64,000 bases of DNA from Leptidea sinapis (GCF_905404315.1 NC_066282.1:2690501-2754500), one strand, 5' to 3'; positions 12,901 to 27,900 are shown, counted from the stretch's first letter. Notes: a model not told the origin generated them from the letters alone. A program made the numbers and translations.

Positions 12901-15900
12901 AACCCTCTCTGTTAATGATTATTATATATATCTATCTAATATATAAAATTCTCGTGTCATGGTATTAAACTTTGAACTCCTCCGAAACGGCTTGACCGAT
13001 TCTCATGAAATTTTGAGTGCATATTGGGTAGGTATGACAATCGGACAACATCTATTTTTCATCCCCCTAAATGTTAAATGTGGTCCACGATTTCGTTTTT
13101 AATTTTTTGACATTTTTTTTAAATTTGTTTGATTATGAGTCAGCATTAAAAAATACATACAACTTCAAATTTTCACCCATCTACGATCAACAGTTACTTT
13201 TGTATCGCGATTTTAATATCGGCAATACAACGTTTGTTGGGTCAGCTAGTATACATATACATATTTTATCTTTGTGCTGCAGAAGAGAGCTATTCGCGCT
13301 ATTTATAACCTAGGCCCTAAAGACTCATTAAGAGAAAAATTTAAAGAAATAAACATTTTGACTGTTGCTTCTCAATATACTCTTGAAAATGATCTATATA
13401 TATTGCTAGAACTTGTGACATTCATAATGTTAACACGAGGAAAAGACAAAACTGCAACTGTCGTGTCGTAATATCTGTACCTCTAATTACTGTGTTTTCT
13501 CCTTCTTTCTATATTGTAATGGTTTAACTTCATGTGTATCAGTGTACTTAATGTGTGTGTGTGACTTGTGAAAGTAGATTAAACTGTTATGTATTAGACT
13601 TGAATTAATTATTTTATTGAATCACTACTTATACCACCATACCACAACTGATAGCCACCTAACGACCATAAGCCTTTTATTGGGCGATATATATGCTTCT
13701 ACAATATGATCCCAGAAAATGTACAAAACAAATGTGTTACAAAATTTAAAAGCATTTAAAAAAAAATGTTTGTGTGGGAAAGGTTACTATAGCTTAAACG
13801 ATTTTCTTAATGACACCACGGACTGGGAATAAAGCGAACACCCTCAGGCTCTTAAATTATAAACCATATTCCATAAATGTTCCATGTAATCCATATTTTT
13901 ATATATAAAAAAGCCTGCTCAGTTTCTTGCGCCCGTTCTTCTCAGATCTGAGGCAGTGTATTTTGAATGGGTGGTAGTTTTAAACGTTCAATAAATGATT
14001 TTGAATCCTATTTTGAATAAAAATATGTGACTATGAATTAAACATTTTATTGAGATAAAACCTTTACCCCCTTATTCATAATAGTCTGCTAACTTAAAGC
14101 ATTGCTAATTCTCACTCTGTCTTCTTCTATTGACCTAAGTCAGAATGAGAAAAAACACTCCTAAGCGGCTGTTTAAAGTTAGTGGACCATTATGAATAAC
14201 TAGGCAACTACTAGTCTTATATATAACTCATTTTTAAAGTGAAAGTTTTATTACATCGTCTCAAACTTTTTCGTCTGTGTGTTGCATGTCGCGTGACGGT
14301 CGGGCAGCGCCTATAGTTTGCAGCAGCTGACCGTGTAGTGTATAGACTATTCCTCTCATACTCATTTGTATACTCCACGCTATTTTGTTTGTTTTTGTCA
14401 GTGTTTAATGTAAATGTTGTTATTTATTAAACTGAAACTTTTATTCGCTTAGTCTACTTATACTATTTCCCATTATCATTCCAATTTTCCAAGTATAAAA
14501 TTAAGATTGATAAAGCTATTTTTATACCCTTAATGGAATATTATTTAAAAAAAATTTAGTTAAATGTCTATAATGTGAAGAGAAGTTTCGCTTTTACCGT
14601 GGTTTCATAAAACCACTCAATCCTTTTTTTATTACTCTTAGTGATTTTGAAGGTAACCAACCTTATTCTTAGTGAGTTTGACGATCTTCATGCAGGCATG
14701 GTGGGGTTCGTCGGGAACTCGCTGCAACCAGATAAGGTCACCGTTGTGCAGGAACCGAGGGGATCGGACCGCACATAGGTCCTTACTTAGCCGTCCTGTG
14801 GTGGTACAAATACATTCTTATCTACACCTATGCTTTAAATCCTCTATTAAAGGTTCTAAAACAGTTAGCATATTGCAAACATTAAAACACCCAATGTCAT
14901 AATAGTTATTTATGCAACTGTTGTGTAATGAGAAGTATTAAAACACGAATGTGGGTTTATCACACGAGGCGAAGCCGAGTGTGATAATAGTATCACATGA
15001 GTGTTTTAATACCTAATTATCAACAGTGGCATACAAGATTTTATCTACACCCACAATATGAATGCTCTAAAAGATTCTGAAATAGTTAGCTTACTGCTAA
15101 CATTAAAACAGCGAGTCCTAGTATTAACCTATTATCATCCATTACTGATTATATACAAATAAACTAAAAATTAATGAAAGAACTATTTATTTTAGTAGTA
15201 ATTTACATTTTGTATAGTGCAATTATTAAAATTCACTTGAATATTATGTCCTTTGCAGCCTTTAAAATATCCGGCGGTGTGCTGTCAAAACTTGAATCGC
15301 TCATTATTTCAAGAAAAATGGCGGGGTTTCTACTTCGGCGGGGTATGACGTACTTTTTTTTTACGGCGCGCCACGTTCTGTTTTTTTTTTTTTTATGGAA
15401 TAGGAGGACAAACGAGCGTACGGGTCACCTGGTGCTAAGTGATCACCGCCGCCCACACTCTCCTGCAACACCAGAGGAATCACAAGAGCGTTGCCGGCCT
15501 TTAAGGAAGGTGTACGCGCTTTTCTTGAAGGTACCCATGTCGTATCGTCCCGGAAACACCGCACAAGGAAGCTCATTCCACAGCTTCGTGGTACGAGGAA
15601 GAAAGCTCCTTGAAAACCGCACTGTGGAGGACCGCCACACATCCAGGTGGTGGGGATGATATCGTAACTTGTGGCGTGTCGTGCGAAGGTGAAATTCGGC
15701 GGCAGGAATCAGGTTGAACAGCTCTTCGGAACACTCCCCGTGATAAATGCGGTAGAAGACACACAATAAAGCAACGCCAAGTGATCCAGCCGTTCACAGA
15801 GTACTGGGTCCCCGACAATTCGAGCTGCTCTGCGTTGCACGCGGTCAAATGGATCGAGCTGATACTGGGGTGCGCCAGACCAGAGATGACAGCAATACTC

Positions 15901-18900
15901 CATGTAAGGCCGGACCTGCGCTTTGTAGAGCGCTAGAATGTGGGCCGGCTTGAAGTATTGCCGTGCTCTATTTATGACGCCCAGTTTCTTTGAAGCCAGT
16001 TTGGCTTTGCCCTCCAGATGGCCACGGAATTGGCAATTGCTCGAGATTTCGAGACCCAGTATTCCGATACTAGGCGAGGCTTTAAGGGAAGTGTTCTCGA
16101 AGAGCGGTGATACGGCAAATGGGGTTTTTTTAGTGGTAAACGCGCAAACTTGAGTCTTCTGGGGGTTAAATTGGACAAGGTTCAACTTACCCCATTCCGC
16201 GACCTTTTCGAGAGAGGACTCGATAGAAGACACAAGTTTCTCCCGGCACTGGTCGACGTTTTTCCGAGAGAGACCTGCATGGCCCGTGCATACGGCATCA
16301 CCAGTGCTGTCGTCTGCATAGCAATGCATGTTGGCGGTGTCCAACATTTCATTGATATGCAGAAGAAACAGCGTGGGAGATAGCACACAGCCTTGGGGCA
16401 CTCCAGCGTTCACGGGCTTGGGATTCGAGCAATAACCGTCGATAACGACCTGTATGCTGCGCCCAGTGAGGAAGCTTGAGGTCCACTTGCATAAGCTCTC
16501 GGGAAGCCCAAATGATGGAAGTTTTGCGAGGAGCGCCTTGTGCCATACACGATCAAAGGCCTTCGCTATATCCAGACCAACTGCCAGGCCTTCCCCCTTG
16601 CTTTCAATAGCCGCCGCCCATCTATGTGTTAGGTATACCAGAAGATCGCCAGTCGACCGACCATGGCGAAAGCCGTACTGCCGGTCGTTGATCAACTGGT
16701 GACCCTCAAGGTATACCAAGAGCTGGCGGTTAATTATGCTCTCCATAATTTTGGAGAGTAGGGAGGTAATAGCAATAGGCCTATAGTTTGCCGGATCCGA
16801 ACTGTCTCCTTTTTTTGGGATCGGATGGACAAGAGCTGACTTCCATGAATCGGGGACTACGCCTTTTGAATAAGAGTGCCGGAATAAACGCGTTAGCACC
16901 GGCGTCAACTCAGGGGCACACGTTCTAAGCACGATTGGAGAAATGCCATCCGGCCCGCTCGACTTCCTGACGTCCAACAAAACAGAGCTCGCCTAACAGT
17001 TTTCTGTCGGAACTGTACTTCAGGCATGGAGCTCTGACACCACGGGATGGTTGGTGGTGTTTTTCCGTTGTCGTCAAGAGTCGAGTTGGAGGCAAAAAGA
17101 GTGCACAGGAGATCGGCTTTCTCTTTTGCCGTATGGGCTAGGGCGTCATTCCTCATGTGCAACGGCGGCATGGACGGCTGGTTGAAGTTACCAAGAGCTG
17201 CTTTCGACAACGACCAGAACTTGCGTGTTCCGGTCGGGTAACTGGAAAGCTGCTCGCCAATTTTGACGACGTGCTTCGATTTCGCACGGGCGATTTGCCG
17301 CTTAAAAAATCTGGAGGCACGGTTATATTTCCTCTTCAGAACTTTGCAGTTCGGATCCTTTGAGCCCAGCGCCGCAACCCAAGTTCGATACGCCTGTTTT
17401 TTGCAGTCAGATGCTGCTTTAACTGACGCATCGAACCAGGGCTGTGATCTGCCACCGATCGGTACTACAGAGCTTGGTATAAAAATATCCATGCCCTGCA
17501 GTATCACATCGGCTACTGCAACGGCGCAGGCACTAGGATCATCCGAAAGGAAACAAACCCTGCCCCAAGGGTAGGATGCAAAAAAGGAACGCATCCTATC
17601 CCAATCAACTGACTTGTAGTGCCAAACGCGGCGGGTCGCTGGTAGTCTGCGACGTTGGCGTCGGATAGGCACTACACTTGCATTGTGCCCGTTGAAATCA
17701 CCCAAGACTACGATTTCAGCGGAGGGGATCTGAGCAAGCACGTCATCAAATGCCGCTTGAACGCAGCCCATGGTGATCCGTTTCTGCGTTACCACTATGG
17801 GACCTGTAGACACACGCATAGATGCGGACGCGGTCCTCTAAATCCACGCGGAGCCAGAGAGTAGACAAGCCCCTACCCTCAAAATTGCCGAGACGGCGAC
17901 AGCAGATATCCTCCCTAACGTACACACATTCCCCGGCATGAGACATGAAATTATGCTCAATTTTGTACCCGGGGTACGTTAAATATGACGTATCGCTAGG
18001 TCGAGATATCTGCGTCTCCGTAAGGAAACACAAGGCCGGCGGCGCCGTCTCAAGGTGGTGGTGGACGGCGTTTAAGTTGGAGTGAATTCCCCGGATGTTA
18101 CAAAAGTCCACATTAAGCGTGGAGCGGGGTGCCGTGGTGTTGCTGCCCTGTTTGTCCTGTGACACACGCGGTACTGTGCCCTCCCCAGAATACGAGGGGC
18201 AGCCCGAGCGCGAATGCTCGGGGAGGGATTCTCCGGCTCTACAAGAGCCGGTACCCTCCTGGGGTAATTTCTTTTTTAGGACCGCTCTCATATTTTGTTG
18301 GGGGGGGGGGGGGGGGAGGGGGGGGGGGGGAATGGCCTCCGGTCCTCGACACTAACCTATGCGAAACATAGCGGCACTAGGCCGCTACTTCACGCCGGTA
18401 TTCTGTGCGAGTGTGGTAAGTAACCCGGACGAGTCTGGCCCGATTGTGCTGACGTCATAAGACAGCAGCGTGACTCTCCCACTTTCAAAAAGCCCGTAGT
18501 CGCCTCTTACGACACCCTTGGACCTGGGACTACCCTATTCTTTTTACGCCCCGGGGCAGCACAGGGCAAAAAGGTTCTGGTAGTGTGGAACGCGCGTAAA
18601 CAAAAATGTTCTTTTTTAAATTCATACAGATACCACGCATCGAGCAATAAGAATGTGGCTGTTTGCTCTCTTTCTCAAACTCTTTGTGCATGAAGGGATC
18701 GAAAAAAAACGAAGGAGTATTGTTATGAAATTCAGTACAACATTACAACACTCGTTTGGATGATGTAATGGTTATTACGACACTGGGTGTTTTAATGTTG
18801 GTAATAAGCTAACTGTTTCAGAATCTTAAATAGAGGATTTAAAGCATGGGTGTAGATAAAAACCATTACATCGACCAAACGAGTGTTGTAATGAATGACA

Positions 18901-21900
18901 TTGGGTGTTTTAATGTTGGCAATAAGCTGTTTCTGAATCTTTTATAGAGGATTCATATTATGGGTGTAGATAAAGTCTTGTATGCAAATGTTGATAACTA
19001 GGTATTAAGACACTCATGTTATACTATTATTATAAACCCACATTCGTGTTTTAATACCCCTTATTACAAAACAGTTGCATAAATAACTACTTATAAGAAC
19101 TATTCGAGTCATAGAAATCTTGTGTGTTTCGGTTGAAAGGGCGCCGTAACTAGTGAAATTACTGGGCAAATGAGAATTAACATTGTAGTGCCACTCAGAA
19201 TTTTTGGGTTTTTCAAGAATCCTCAGCGGCACTGCATTGTAATGGGCAGGGCGTTTCAATTACCATCAGCTGAACGTCCTATTCGTCTCATCCCGTATTG
19301 TCATAAAAAAAAACTAAATATGAAGGTACTAGAAGTGACATAGCCGCGTTAAACATTTCGTCACACAGACTTATAGACCACCAGCGAATAAGTAGTGATT
19401 TAGTATTTCTCATAACGGCAGTCTTGTAACAACATGTACCTATATAAATGTGGTTTATTTCAGTACACCTAACTGCGGAAACTCTTGCATAACCTGGAGC
19501 CCTATTACGAAAATCGAAATACGAAGTTTCGGTTGACGGATCGTACATTTTTCTATTACGAAAGTGTTTCGAATCCGAAGATCGAAACGAAGTTGGAGAT
19601 TAGACATTTTGTCTTTCGTTTAGCTTATTCCTAAATTCACTCGACACTTACGTTTTCGTTGTTTGACATTGTTATGGTCGTAACAACAACGTCACATTTA
19701 ACGACAGACTTTTATGTTTCGTTTTAGATAAAACATATTTATTTTATTATAAAATGGCACGTTTTTTAATGTACGAAGAGGTCTTCTTGTACGAAGAAAA
19801 CCTTGAAAGAGCAAGAGAGCGACGTCGACTCCGGCAATATTTATTAAATAAACAAATTCTCGATGGTTGATTCCCTAAATTGTTATGAATTATCGCCATA
19901 ATCATACTTTATTTGAAAAACTTTGTGAAGAGATTATACTAATAAAGCCACTATAAATGTTTCTATTCTATTCTATTCTAAATAATACTTACTCGCATAT
20001 AACTTTCACTTTACTTCTGAAAAAATTTAAACTAAAAAACCGCGAAAGTATGTTAAACTACCACAGACTAAATAAAAATATAATGCAGTAGATGACATGA
20101 TACGTCAAATTTAATTTAACTAATAAAGCATAATTTCTTGCAGTAAAATAGGATTATTTTTTAAATAGATAACTTAAACGGAATATAAAGCAATTCCATT
20201 ATTTAAATACATGTTAACATAACGAAAAACTTATTTGTAAATTTCTAATTTGTTATCGGTTTTGGCACGATTTACCGGTAATATAAGTATGTACATTCAT
20301 ATCATCTTTGTACACTTTTTTTATGTCTATAGTTCCGAAACGAATTACGTCCGCACTATACGGATCCGACGTACTTTGGTAATAGGATTTAAATCGAAGT
20401 TCGTCGTTCTTTCGTTTCGGACCGAAACTACGTATTTCGATTTTCGTAATAGGTGCCCTGTAGTTGCAGTTGCGGTCTAATTAGACCAATAAAAAAATAT
20501 CACAATTCATCAGTGGCTATTTTAACTAAACTGCCGTTTTATTTTCTCAAATTAAATTTAAATTTTAAGTTAACTTTATACAAAGCTTTCGTTTGGTCAC
20601 GTCTGCAGCTTACTGCAGATGCTTACATCTGGTCAAGGTTTTGAATGCGGATATATTATTAAGTATATAGAATTCATATGATATACAGCATATGAGTTAT
20701 ATGCTTAAAAGGCATACAATACACAAGAGGCAATTATTTTCTCAAAATTGATTCATATAGAATTATTTTTAATGTCATTTCTAACACTACCACCGCTTCG
20801 GAAACAAGTGGCACTCTGAGAGAATAGAAGCAGCACAAGAAACTCTCCCAGCATTCATTTTTTGCGCTCTTTTTAATAAATATATACACAATTGTACTGT
20901 TATTGCTATTGCTATAAAATAATCATAATCTAGTCCCAGGCCGTCCGATCACTAAGATATTCAGTTGTGGAGTAGTAGGATTTACGACAGAGCTTTTTTT
21001 GCTTAGAGCGTATTCAAAATAGATACATTCTAAAAATTCTCTTTAAATTCTAGACCCGCTTTTTCTAATTGCACGCTTGGGCTGTTTTGTTCTAGACGAA
21101 GCTATCCCGCTCAAAGTAACGCGGGGCAAGTGTAGGTACCTGCATTACATTTGACGACTTCAAACCTATCAATAGGAATTTTATCAATATTAAAGGTATT
21201 AGAGTTTCATAAGTGGTGTATTAAATTATATCTTTATTAAGTTATTTTATACTTTTCAGGATTTGGAGTCAGTTTTTTTATTTCTCACTTTTTAATGTCT
21301 GTAATCAGGTAAATTACTTATAAGATTTCGTTGTTTTTTATTGCCATATATTAAATAGTTATTTCACAATCGTTTTTTAATTTAATTAAGATAAATAATA
21401 GAAATTTCAAATCCAGTAAATCTAACACTGGAAATATTTGCCCGTTTTCCATTTATAATAGATATGTAATTAGGAAATTTATTGATTAGTCATATATTAT
21501 TTATGACCATGACAACCAAAACACGGACCATAAAGAATTACCAAACGGCAAAAAATATACCTAGTTTTGGTATTATTTATTTATAAGGTTTGCCAACTGA
21601 TAATTATTAGGAAAACTTGAACACTTTTACTTTTAAATTTAGTAAAAGAATCAAAAAAATATCTATACTAGTGGTGTGACAGTTACTGTGTCCGCGACAC
21701 ATCCTGGACACCAAGCCAAACTGACCCAAATTGGTTCTTGTATTCATTACTATAAAAGGGCCTGTTTTTTTTTACGAAAATATGGGACGAGACGAGCAGG
21801 ACGCTCAGCTGATGGTAATTGATACGCCCTGGCCATTACAATGCAGTGCCGCTAAAAAACCAAAAATTCTAGGCGGCATTACAACTGCGCTCGTCACCTT

Positions 21901-24900
21901 GAGACCTAAATTGTCTCATTTGCCCTTTAATTTCACAAGCTACGGCGTCCTTCAGACCGAAACATAGTAATGCTTACACATCATTACTTCACGGTAGAAA
22001 TAGGTGCAGTTGTGGTACCCATAATCAAGCCCGCACTGGTAAAAACTGTTATTATTATTCACAAAAACGTTCTAGAAATCATTATTTATCAGATGAATAC
22101 TAAAACAATTTAGTTCATCACTATCTTTGTGTCAATAAAGATATTAATTACAATTATAGCCACTTTCCATGTATACTCAATTTAATGGTATTTACAATTT
22201 AAATAAATGTCATATGATAAGCATTTGATATGTTTGATATATCCACATGAGAAAAGGAAATATATATAAAACAATGCATTTAGCCCAAGAACTCCAATGC
22301 CACCTTCGCACGACACGCCACAAGTTAGGATATCATCCCCACCATCTGGATGTGTGGCGGTCCTCCACAGTGCGGTTTTAAAGGAGTTTTCTTCCACGTA
22401 CTACTATGCTGTGGAATGAGCTTCCTTGTGCGGTGTTTCCGGGACGATACATGGGTACCTTCAAGAAAAGCGCGTACACCTTCCTTAAAGGCCGGCAACG
22501 CTCTTGTGATTCCTCTGGTGTTGCAAGAGAGTGTGGGCGGCGGTGATCACTTAACACCAGGTGACCCGTACGCTCGCTTGTCCTCCAATTCCATAAAAAT
22601 AAAAATGTATTTAGCCCAAGAACTCCAATGCCACCTTCGCACGACACGCCACAAGTTAGGATATCATCCCCACCATCTGGATGTGTGGCGGTCCTCCACA
22701 GTGCGCTTTTCAAGGAGCTTTTTTCCACGTACTACAAAGCTGTGGAATGAGCTTCCTTCACGATACGACATGAGTACCTTCAAGAAAAGCGCGTATACCT
22801 TCCTATTAATCTACTAAAAACTATTACTATACTAACTGTAAGTACGATCGAAGCCGAGATAGAACAGCTGACTGATCCTGTTGGTACAAAACACCAGCCC
22901 CAGCCTCCGGGGTCGAGCTGCGTCCCAAACCACTCCCACGATTCCTTTCCCGTCTGGAGTGAAACGAACCTATAACACAAACCCATTTATTTATTTATTT
23001 ATTCAAGGTCCATCAACACAGAATACACAAGACAATTCATAAGATTGTAACATAAATTTCAAAAATCTTGTTCCTGCAATTACAGGTGAACACATGCACA
23101 TTAACATACAAACAATTTAGTTGTTAATTTTATAAAAGTAAATTGAAGTCCTATAACGCTAACATGTTAAAACAATATAAAAAGATAAATTAATTCCACA
23201 AATCATTACAAGCTACAATACAGTCACTACAATATAATCACTAAAATACAATATAGGTGCAATATTTTTTGTGAAAGCGTTTTTTATTATAAATTAGGTC
23301 ATAACATTTTACTAATCAGAGTGTCAGGTCTCCAAATCTCCAAAAACATCTATAGATCGCTTGTTTGAAATTATAGTGTTGTAGTGACGCAACAGCCTAT
23401 TCAGTAGGGAGTTAAATCCGAGATTAGAGTTTGCTCGATCAGCTATAAACGGTTTATATTTTGTAAGTTGAGGTACTCTAGTTGGCATGTGAATATATAT
23501 CTTGCTCAATAGCTGCTATTAATATAAATAAAGTAGGAACAATCATTTTTACACTTTGTTTAAAAAAACAAACAGAAATAGACTTTATCAACACAAAATG
23601 TTATAAATTATGATATTAAGCGTTGATATTGCTAAGTTTTACAAAATCATGTCGACACGTGTTTCACATCCACCCGAGACTTCTTCAGGAGCTGTTGACT
23701 CACCAAACTCATCCGAATGATTTGAGTTTTCTTTAGTGTTAATTCCGCTAATATTTGTCTTTAAATACTTCGACACGTGTTTCGCCTCTACACCAGGCGT
23801 CCTCGGGACATGTAGTCTAGTAGAATAGCGGAATTAGCTCTAAAGAAAACTCAAATCATTTGAATAATTATGGATTTGCCGCCTGTTTCAATAAATTTTC
23901 ACCAAACTCAGTTCAATCTTGTTCATCAATCAATTTAATTTTCATATTGATTTAAATGTATTATTTGAAAAAAAAAATTGGTTGTCTGTAAAGTCGGTTT
24001 ACTGACGATAGTTGAACGTGACAACGTCTTAAGAAAATACTGATGGAATGGTAGCATTTTTCAAAAGAAAATTTTAATTTCATTTGTTTAATAGATTTGT
24101 ATGTATATAGAGAAGGAGGTAATTGGAAATCACAATGAAATGGATCAAGTTAGATTTATTTGTACGCATAAATACAATTATGTCAATTTTTTTTTACAAT
24201 TTAATCGTTTTTACAAGTATAAATGTGCGTTGAGCAATTGTTTTACAACTTTTAAACATGTGTAATATTTAATTTCTTTATATCACTGAATATATAATTA
24301 ATATCGAAAGAATCATTACCTTTATCGCTGTAATTATCGTTGCTATAAACAATTGACACCACATTCACTTTTCACTGCACTTGATACTCGATCAAAACAT
24401 GTAAATGTACTATAGTATACAGACGCATCGCTCATCAAGTAGGAGAGAGACGGATGTCGAACGCTGCCGAACGCAAAGGCCGATTGTTTCTTTGTCGCTC
24501 GTTCCGCGCTCTCGCTTGCACTTCAAGCATGGAACGCCTCAGAGCGAGGTAACGCCGCATGAGTCATGTTTTTTCGTGCGTGCAGCCGGCTCTATCGAAT
24601 TATAAGACGTTGTCACGTCAAAAAAAAACAAATTACATACTTCGATTGCCACCTCTCATTGCATTTACTACATAATGAGATTTTCGGCTACAACATAGGG
24701 AAGGTAAATTTTAAAACATAAAAGATAGTTATAATAATTAAAGCTCTTTTACACACATTATCTAGCCTCAAAATTTTAGGCATGTAACTACAGGCTATGA
24801 CTATTGGCGGTACATAATATTCTGAAACGATGTACCTACATATTATAAAGAAAATAAGGGAAAAGAGAAATACCTGTCCTGGACACTTGTTGTCGGGTAG

Positions 24901-27900
24901 ACCTTGAAGTATGGTGAGTGTCTCAGACTCTACCTCACACTGCACTATGACCGAGCTCTTCTTACCAGTCAGTTGCTCGCCCCAGTCCTGTCTGTATACA
25001 AACTCTTCACCCTACAAAAAATTCAATTTAAATGATTATCACCATATCTATCTACTTATTTTCCTGTATAATATAAAATTATCGTATGTATCTAAGTCTC
25101 ATCTCTGGCAAACTATAGAGACGCAGATCGATCTAACTAGGTCTCATGTCTAGGTAAACAACAGGGGTACAGCCAATCTAAGTCTCAGCTCTGGCAAAGT
25201 ATAGAGAGGCAGATCGTTCTAACTAGGTCTCATGTCTATGTAAACAACAGGGGTACAGCCAATCTAAGTCTCATCTCTGGCAAAGTATAGAGAGGCAGAC
25301 CGATCTAACTAGGTCTCATGTCTAGGTAAACAACAGGGGTACAGCCAATCTTCGTCTCATCTCTGGCAAAGTATAGAGAGGCAGTTCGATCTAACTAGGT
25401 CTCATGTCTAGGTAAACAACAGGGGTACAGCCAATCTAAGTCTCATCTCTGGCAAAGTATAGAGAGGCAGATCGTTCTAACTAGGTCTCATGTCTATGTA
25501 AACAACAGGGGTACAGCCAATCTAAGTCTCATCTCTGGCAAAGTATAGAGAGGCAGACCGATCTAACTAGGTCTCATGTCTAGGTAAACAACAGGGGTAC
25601 AGCCAATCTTCGTCTCATCTCTGGCAAAGTATAGAGAGGCAGATCGATCTAACTTGGTCTCATGTCTAGGTAAACAACAGGGGTACAGCCAATCTAAGTC
25701 TCATCTCTGGCAAAGTATAGAGAGGCACACCGATCTAACTAGGTCTCATGTCTAGGTAAACAACAGGGGTACAGCCAATCTAAGTCTTATCTCTGGCAAA
25801 GTATAGAGAGGCAGATTGATCTAACTAGGTCTCATGTCTAGGTAAACAACAGGGGTACAGCCAATCTGTCTTATCTCTCGCATCCAGCAGAGGTTGGTGA
25901 CCCTTTTAATTGAATTATCATATTCAATTTGAAAACATTTGACTTACTGGTGCTGCTTTTTTATCACCGCTGGCGCCATCCTTGTCCTTTTCAGCTGGTT
26001 TCCTCTTAATGAAAGGCTCAGACTTCTTTGGCTTTTCTTCAGCAATGTAAATCAAATATTTTTCATCAGATGACCATTCCAAAGTACCAAACTCGGCTGT
26101 TTAGATGTGATAAAAAAAACAAAGTTTTAGTTTATTATCAATTTGAGTACATAATATGAACTCACAATCTAAGAGGAGGGATGACAAAAAATTCTATTTA
26201 TTGTTTTCTATTAATTCAAATTTATTGTTAAATTCAAAATTCCAGGTCTCTATTTTGTAATGCAGTCTTATTAAAATCACATTAATTAATATAAAAATTT
26301 TCTGCATAATAAATATCACGACATTTTATAATTAATTAATAAAACTTAAAATTACACATCACATTTAAAAAAAAAAACGGCCAAGTGCGAGTCGGACTCG
26401 CGTAGGAACAAACGCAGTAACATTATCTATAAAAAACACGTTCATTTTATGTGAGCCCCCTTAAATATTAATTTTATTATTTTCTTTAATTTCAACAGCT
26501 TAACTATCACGGTTTATGAGATACAGCCTAGTGACAGATGAACAGACGGACGGACTGCGGAATCTTAGTAATAGGGTCTCGTTTCAGCCTTTCGATACGG
26601 AACCCTAAAAACTAGTTTATGAGTTGCCATTACTGAAAATAAACTTATTGAAAATAATGTCAAAAATTATAAAACAAAAAAAAAACAAATTTTAATGATT
26701 GTTACGTTCATTGATAAACTTTCAGAAATAAAATAGAATGTTGTATTATTGAAAGTCTAAGACTACCACCCATTCCAAAATGAATGCCTCAGACCTGAGA
26801 AGAACGGGCGCAACAAACTCAGCTGGCTTTTATTTTCATCGAAAAAATATGTTTACAAAGTAATATTGTACAATTAAACTTTATTATTATTATTTAATAG
26901 CCTGAGGGCGGTCACTCCATTCCCAATCTGTGGTATCATTAAGAAAGTCATTTATGTTATAGTAACCTTTACCACACAAACGTTTTTTAACAATTCTTTT
27001 GAATAACGTGATACTTTTGTTTCGAACATTTTCTGGGATCTTGTTGTAAAAGCATATAGCCCACAAAAGACTTACTAACTCGACTAGCCGAGTAGTAGGC
27101 ATTTTAAGTTTATGTCTGTTCCTGGTGTTAACATTATGGTTATGACAGTTTCTGGCAAATTCACTTATGTGCCTATGAACATACATTACATTATCAAGAA
27201 TATATTGAGAAGCAACAGTCAAGATGTTAATTTCTTTGAATATTGCTCTCAATAATTCTTTAGGACCTAGGTTATAAATAGCGCGAATAGCCCTCTTCTC
27301 CAGCACAAATATTGTAATAATATCGGCAGCGTTGCCCCATAGCAATATACCATAGGAAATAATACTATGGAAATAACAAAAGTATACTAGTCGCGCCGTA
27401 TCTATGTCAATTAATTGTCTAATATTTTTAACCGCGTATGCTGCAGAACTAACGTCTGTTCGCCAATCCTTCAATATGGGGGTCCCATTGTAATTTGGAA
27501 TCTAGAATTATGCCCAGAAATATAGCAGGTTCCACCGGTTCTAACACCTCTCCATTTAACAAAACACTTACATCTACATTTTTTACATTTGGTACGGTAA
27601 ATTTAATGTATTTAGTTTTCTTGCTATTTATTCACGATGTTCACTTAGTCATACATAGCTTGGTTTCTCTTCACTTTGAAAATCATTGAAGTGTTGTCCG
27701 CAAACAATACTACCCTATGTTTTTTCTCTATAAGATTAGGAAGATCATTTATAAAGATAAGGAAGAGGAATGGTCCAAGAATAGACCCTTGTGGTACCCC
27801 CATACTATTATGCTGGATTATTGAAGTTCCTGTTATTGTCCAGCAGAAATGAGTTATTTTGTACTATGAGTTTAGTGCATATTGATAATCTCTTAACTAT

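Larger units (their letters stand above)
15381..18568 (-). mobile_element. Jockey-type non-LTR retrotransposon, 5'-truncated, about 3.2 kb
   Basis: The poly-A tail is the T run at 15381-15394. From there the 3' UTR, the reverse transcriptase, the endonuclease and some upstream sequence follow in order on the minus strand up to about 18568. It has no LTRs. It is inserted in the Apeh intron between exons 6 and 7. Two inverted repeat copies (14805-15130 and 18740-19085) flank it. Its 3' portion is the source type for the family J fragments elsewhere in the window. Confidence 0.85.

Noticed and set aside
16454..17864. Several plus-strand ORFs of 60-103 codons
   Set aside because: Antisense shadows of the LINE ORF2, which has the motif-bearing frames on the minus strand.
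25092..25865. Regular repeats that could suggest a CRISPR array
   Set aside because: The units are contiguous 86-bp copies with no unique spacers, in a eukaryotic intron; it is a minisatellite.
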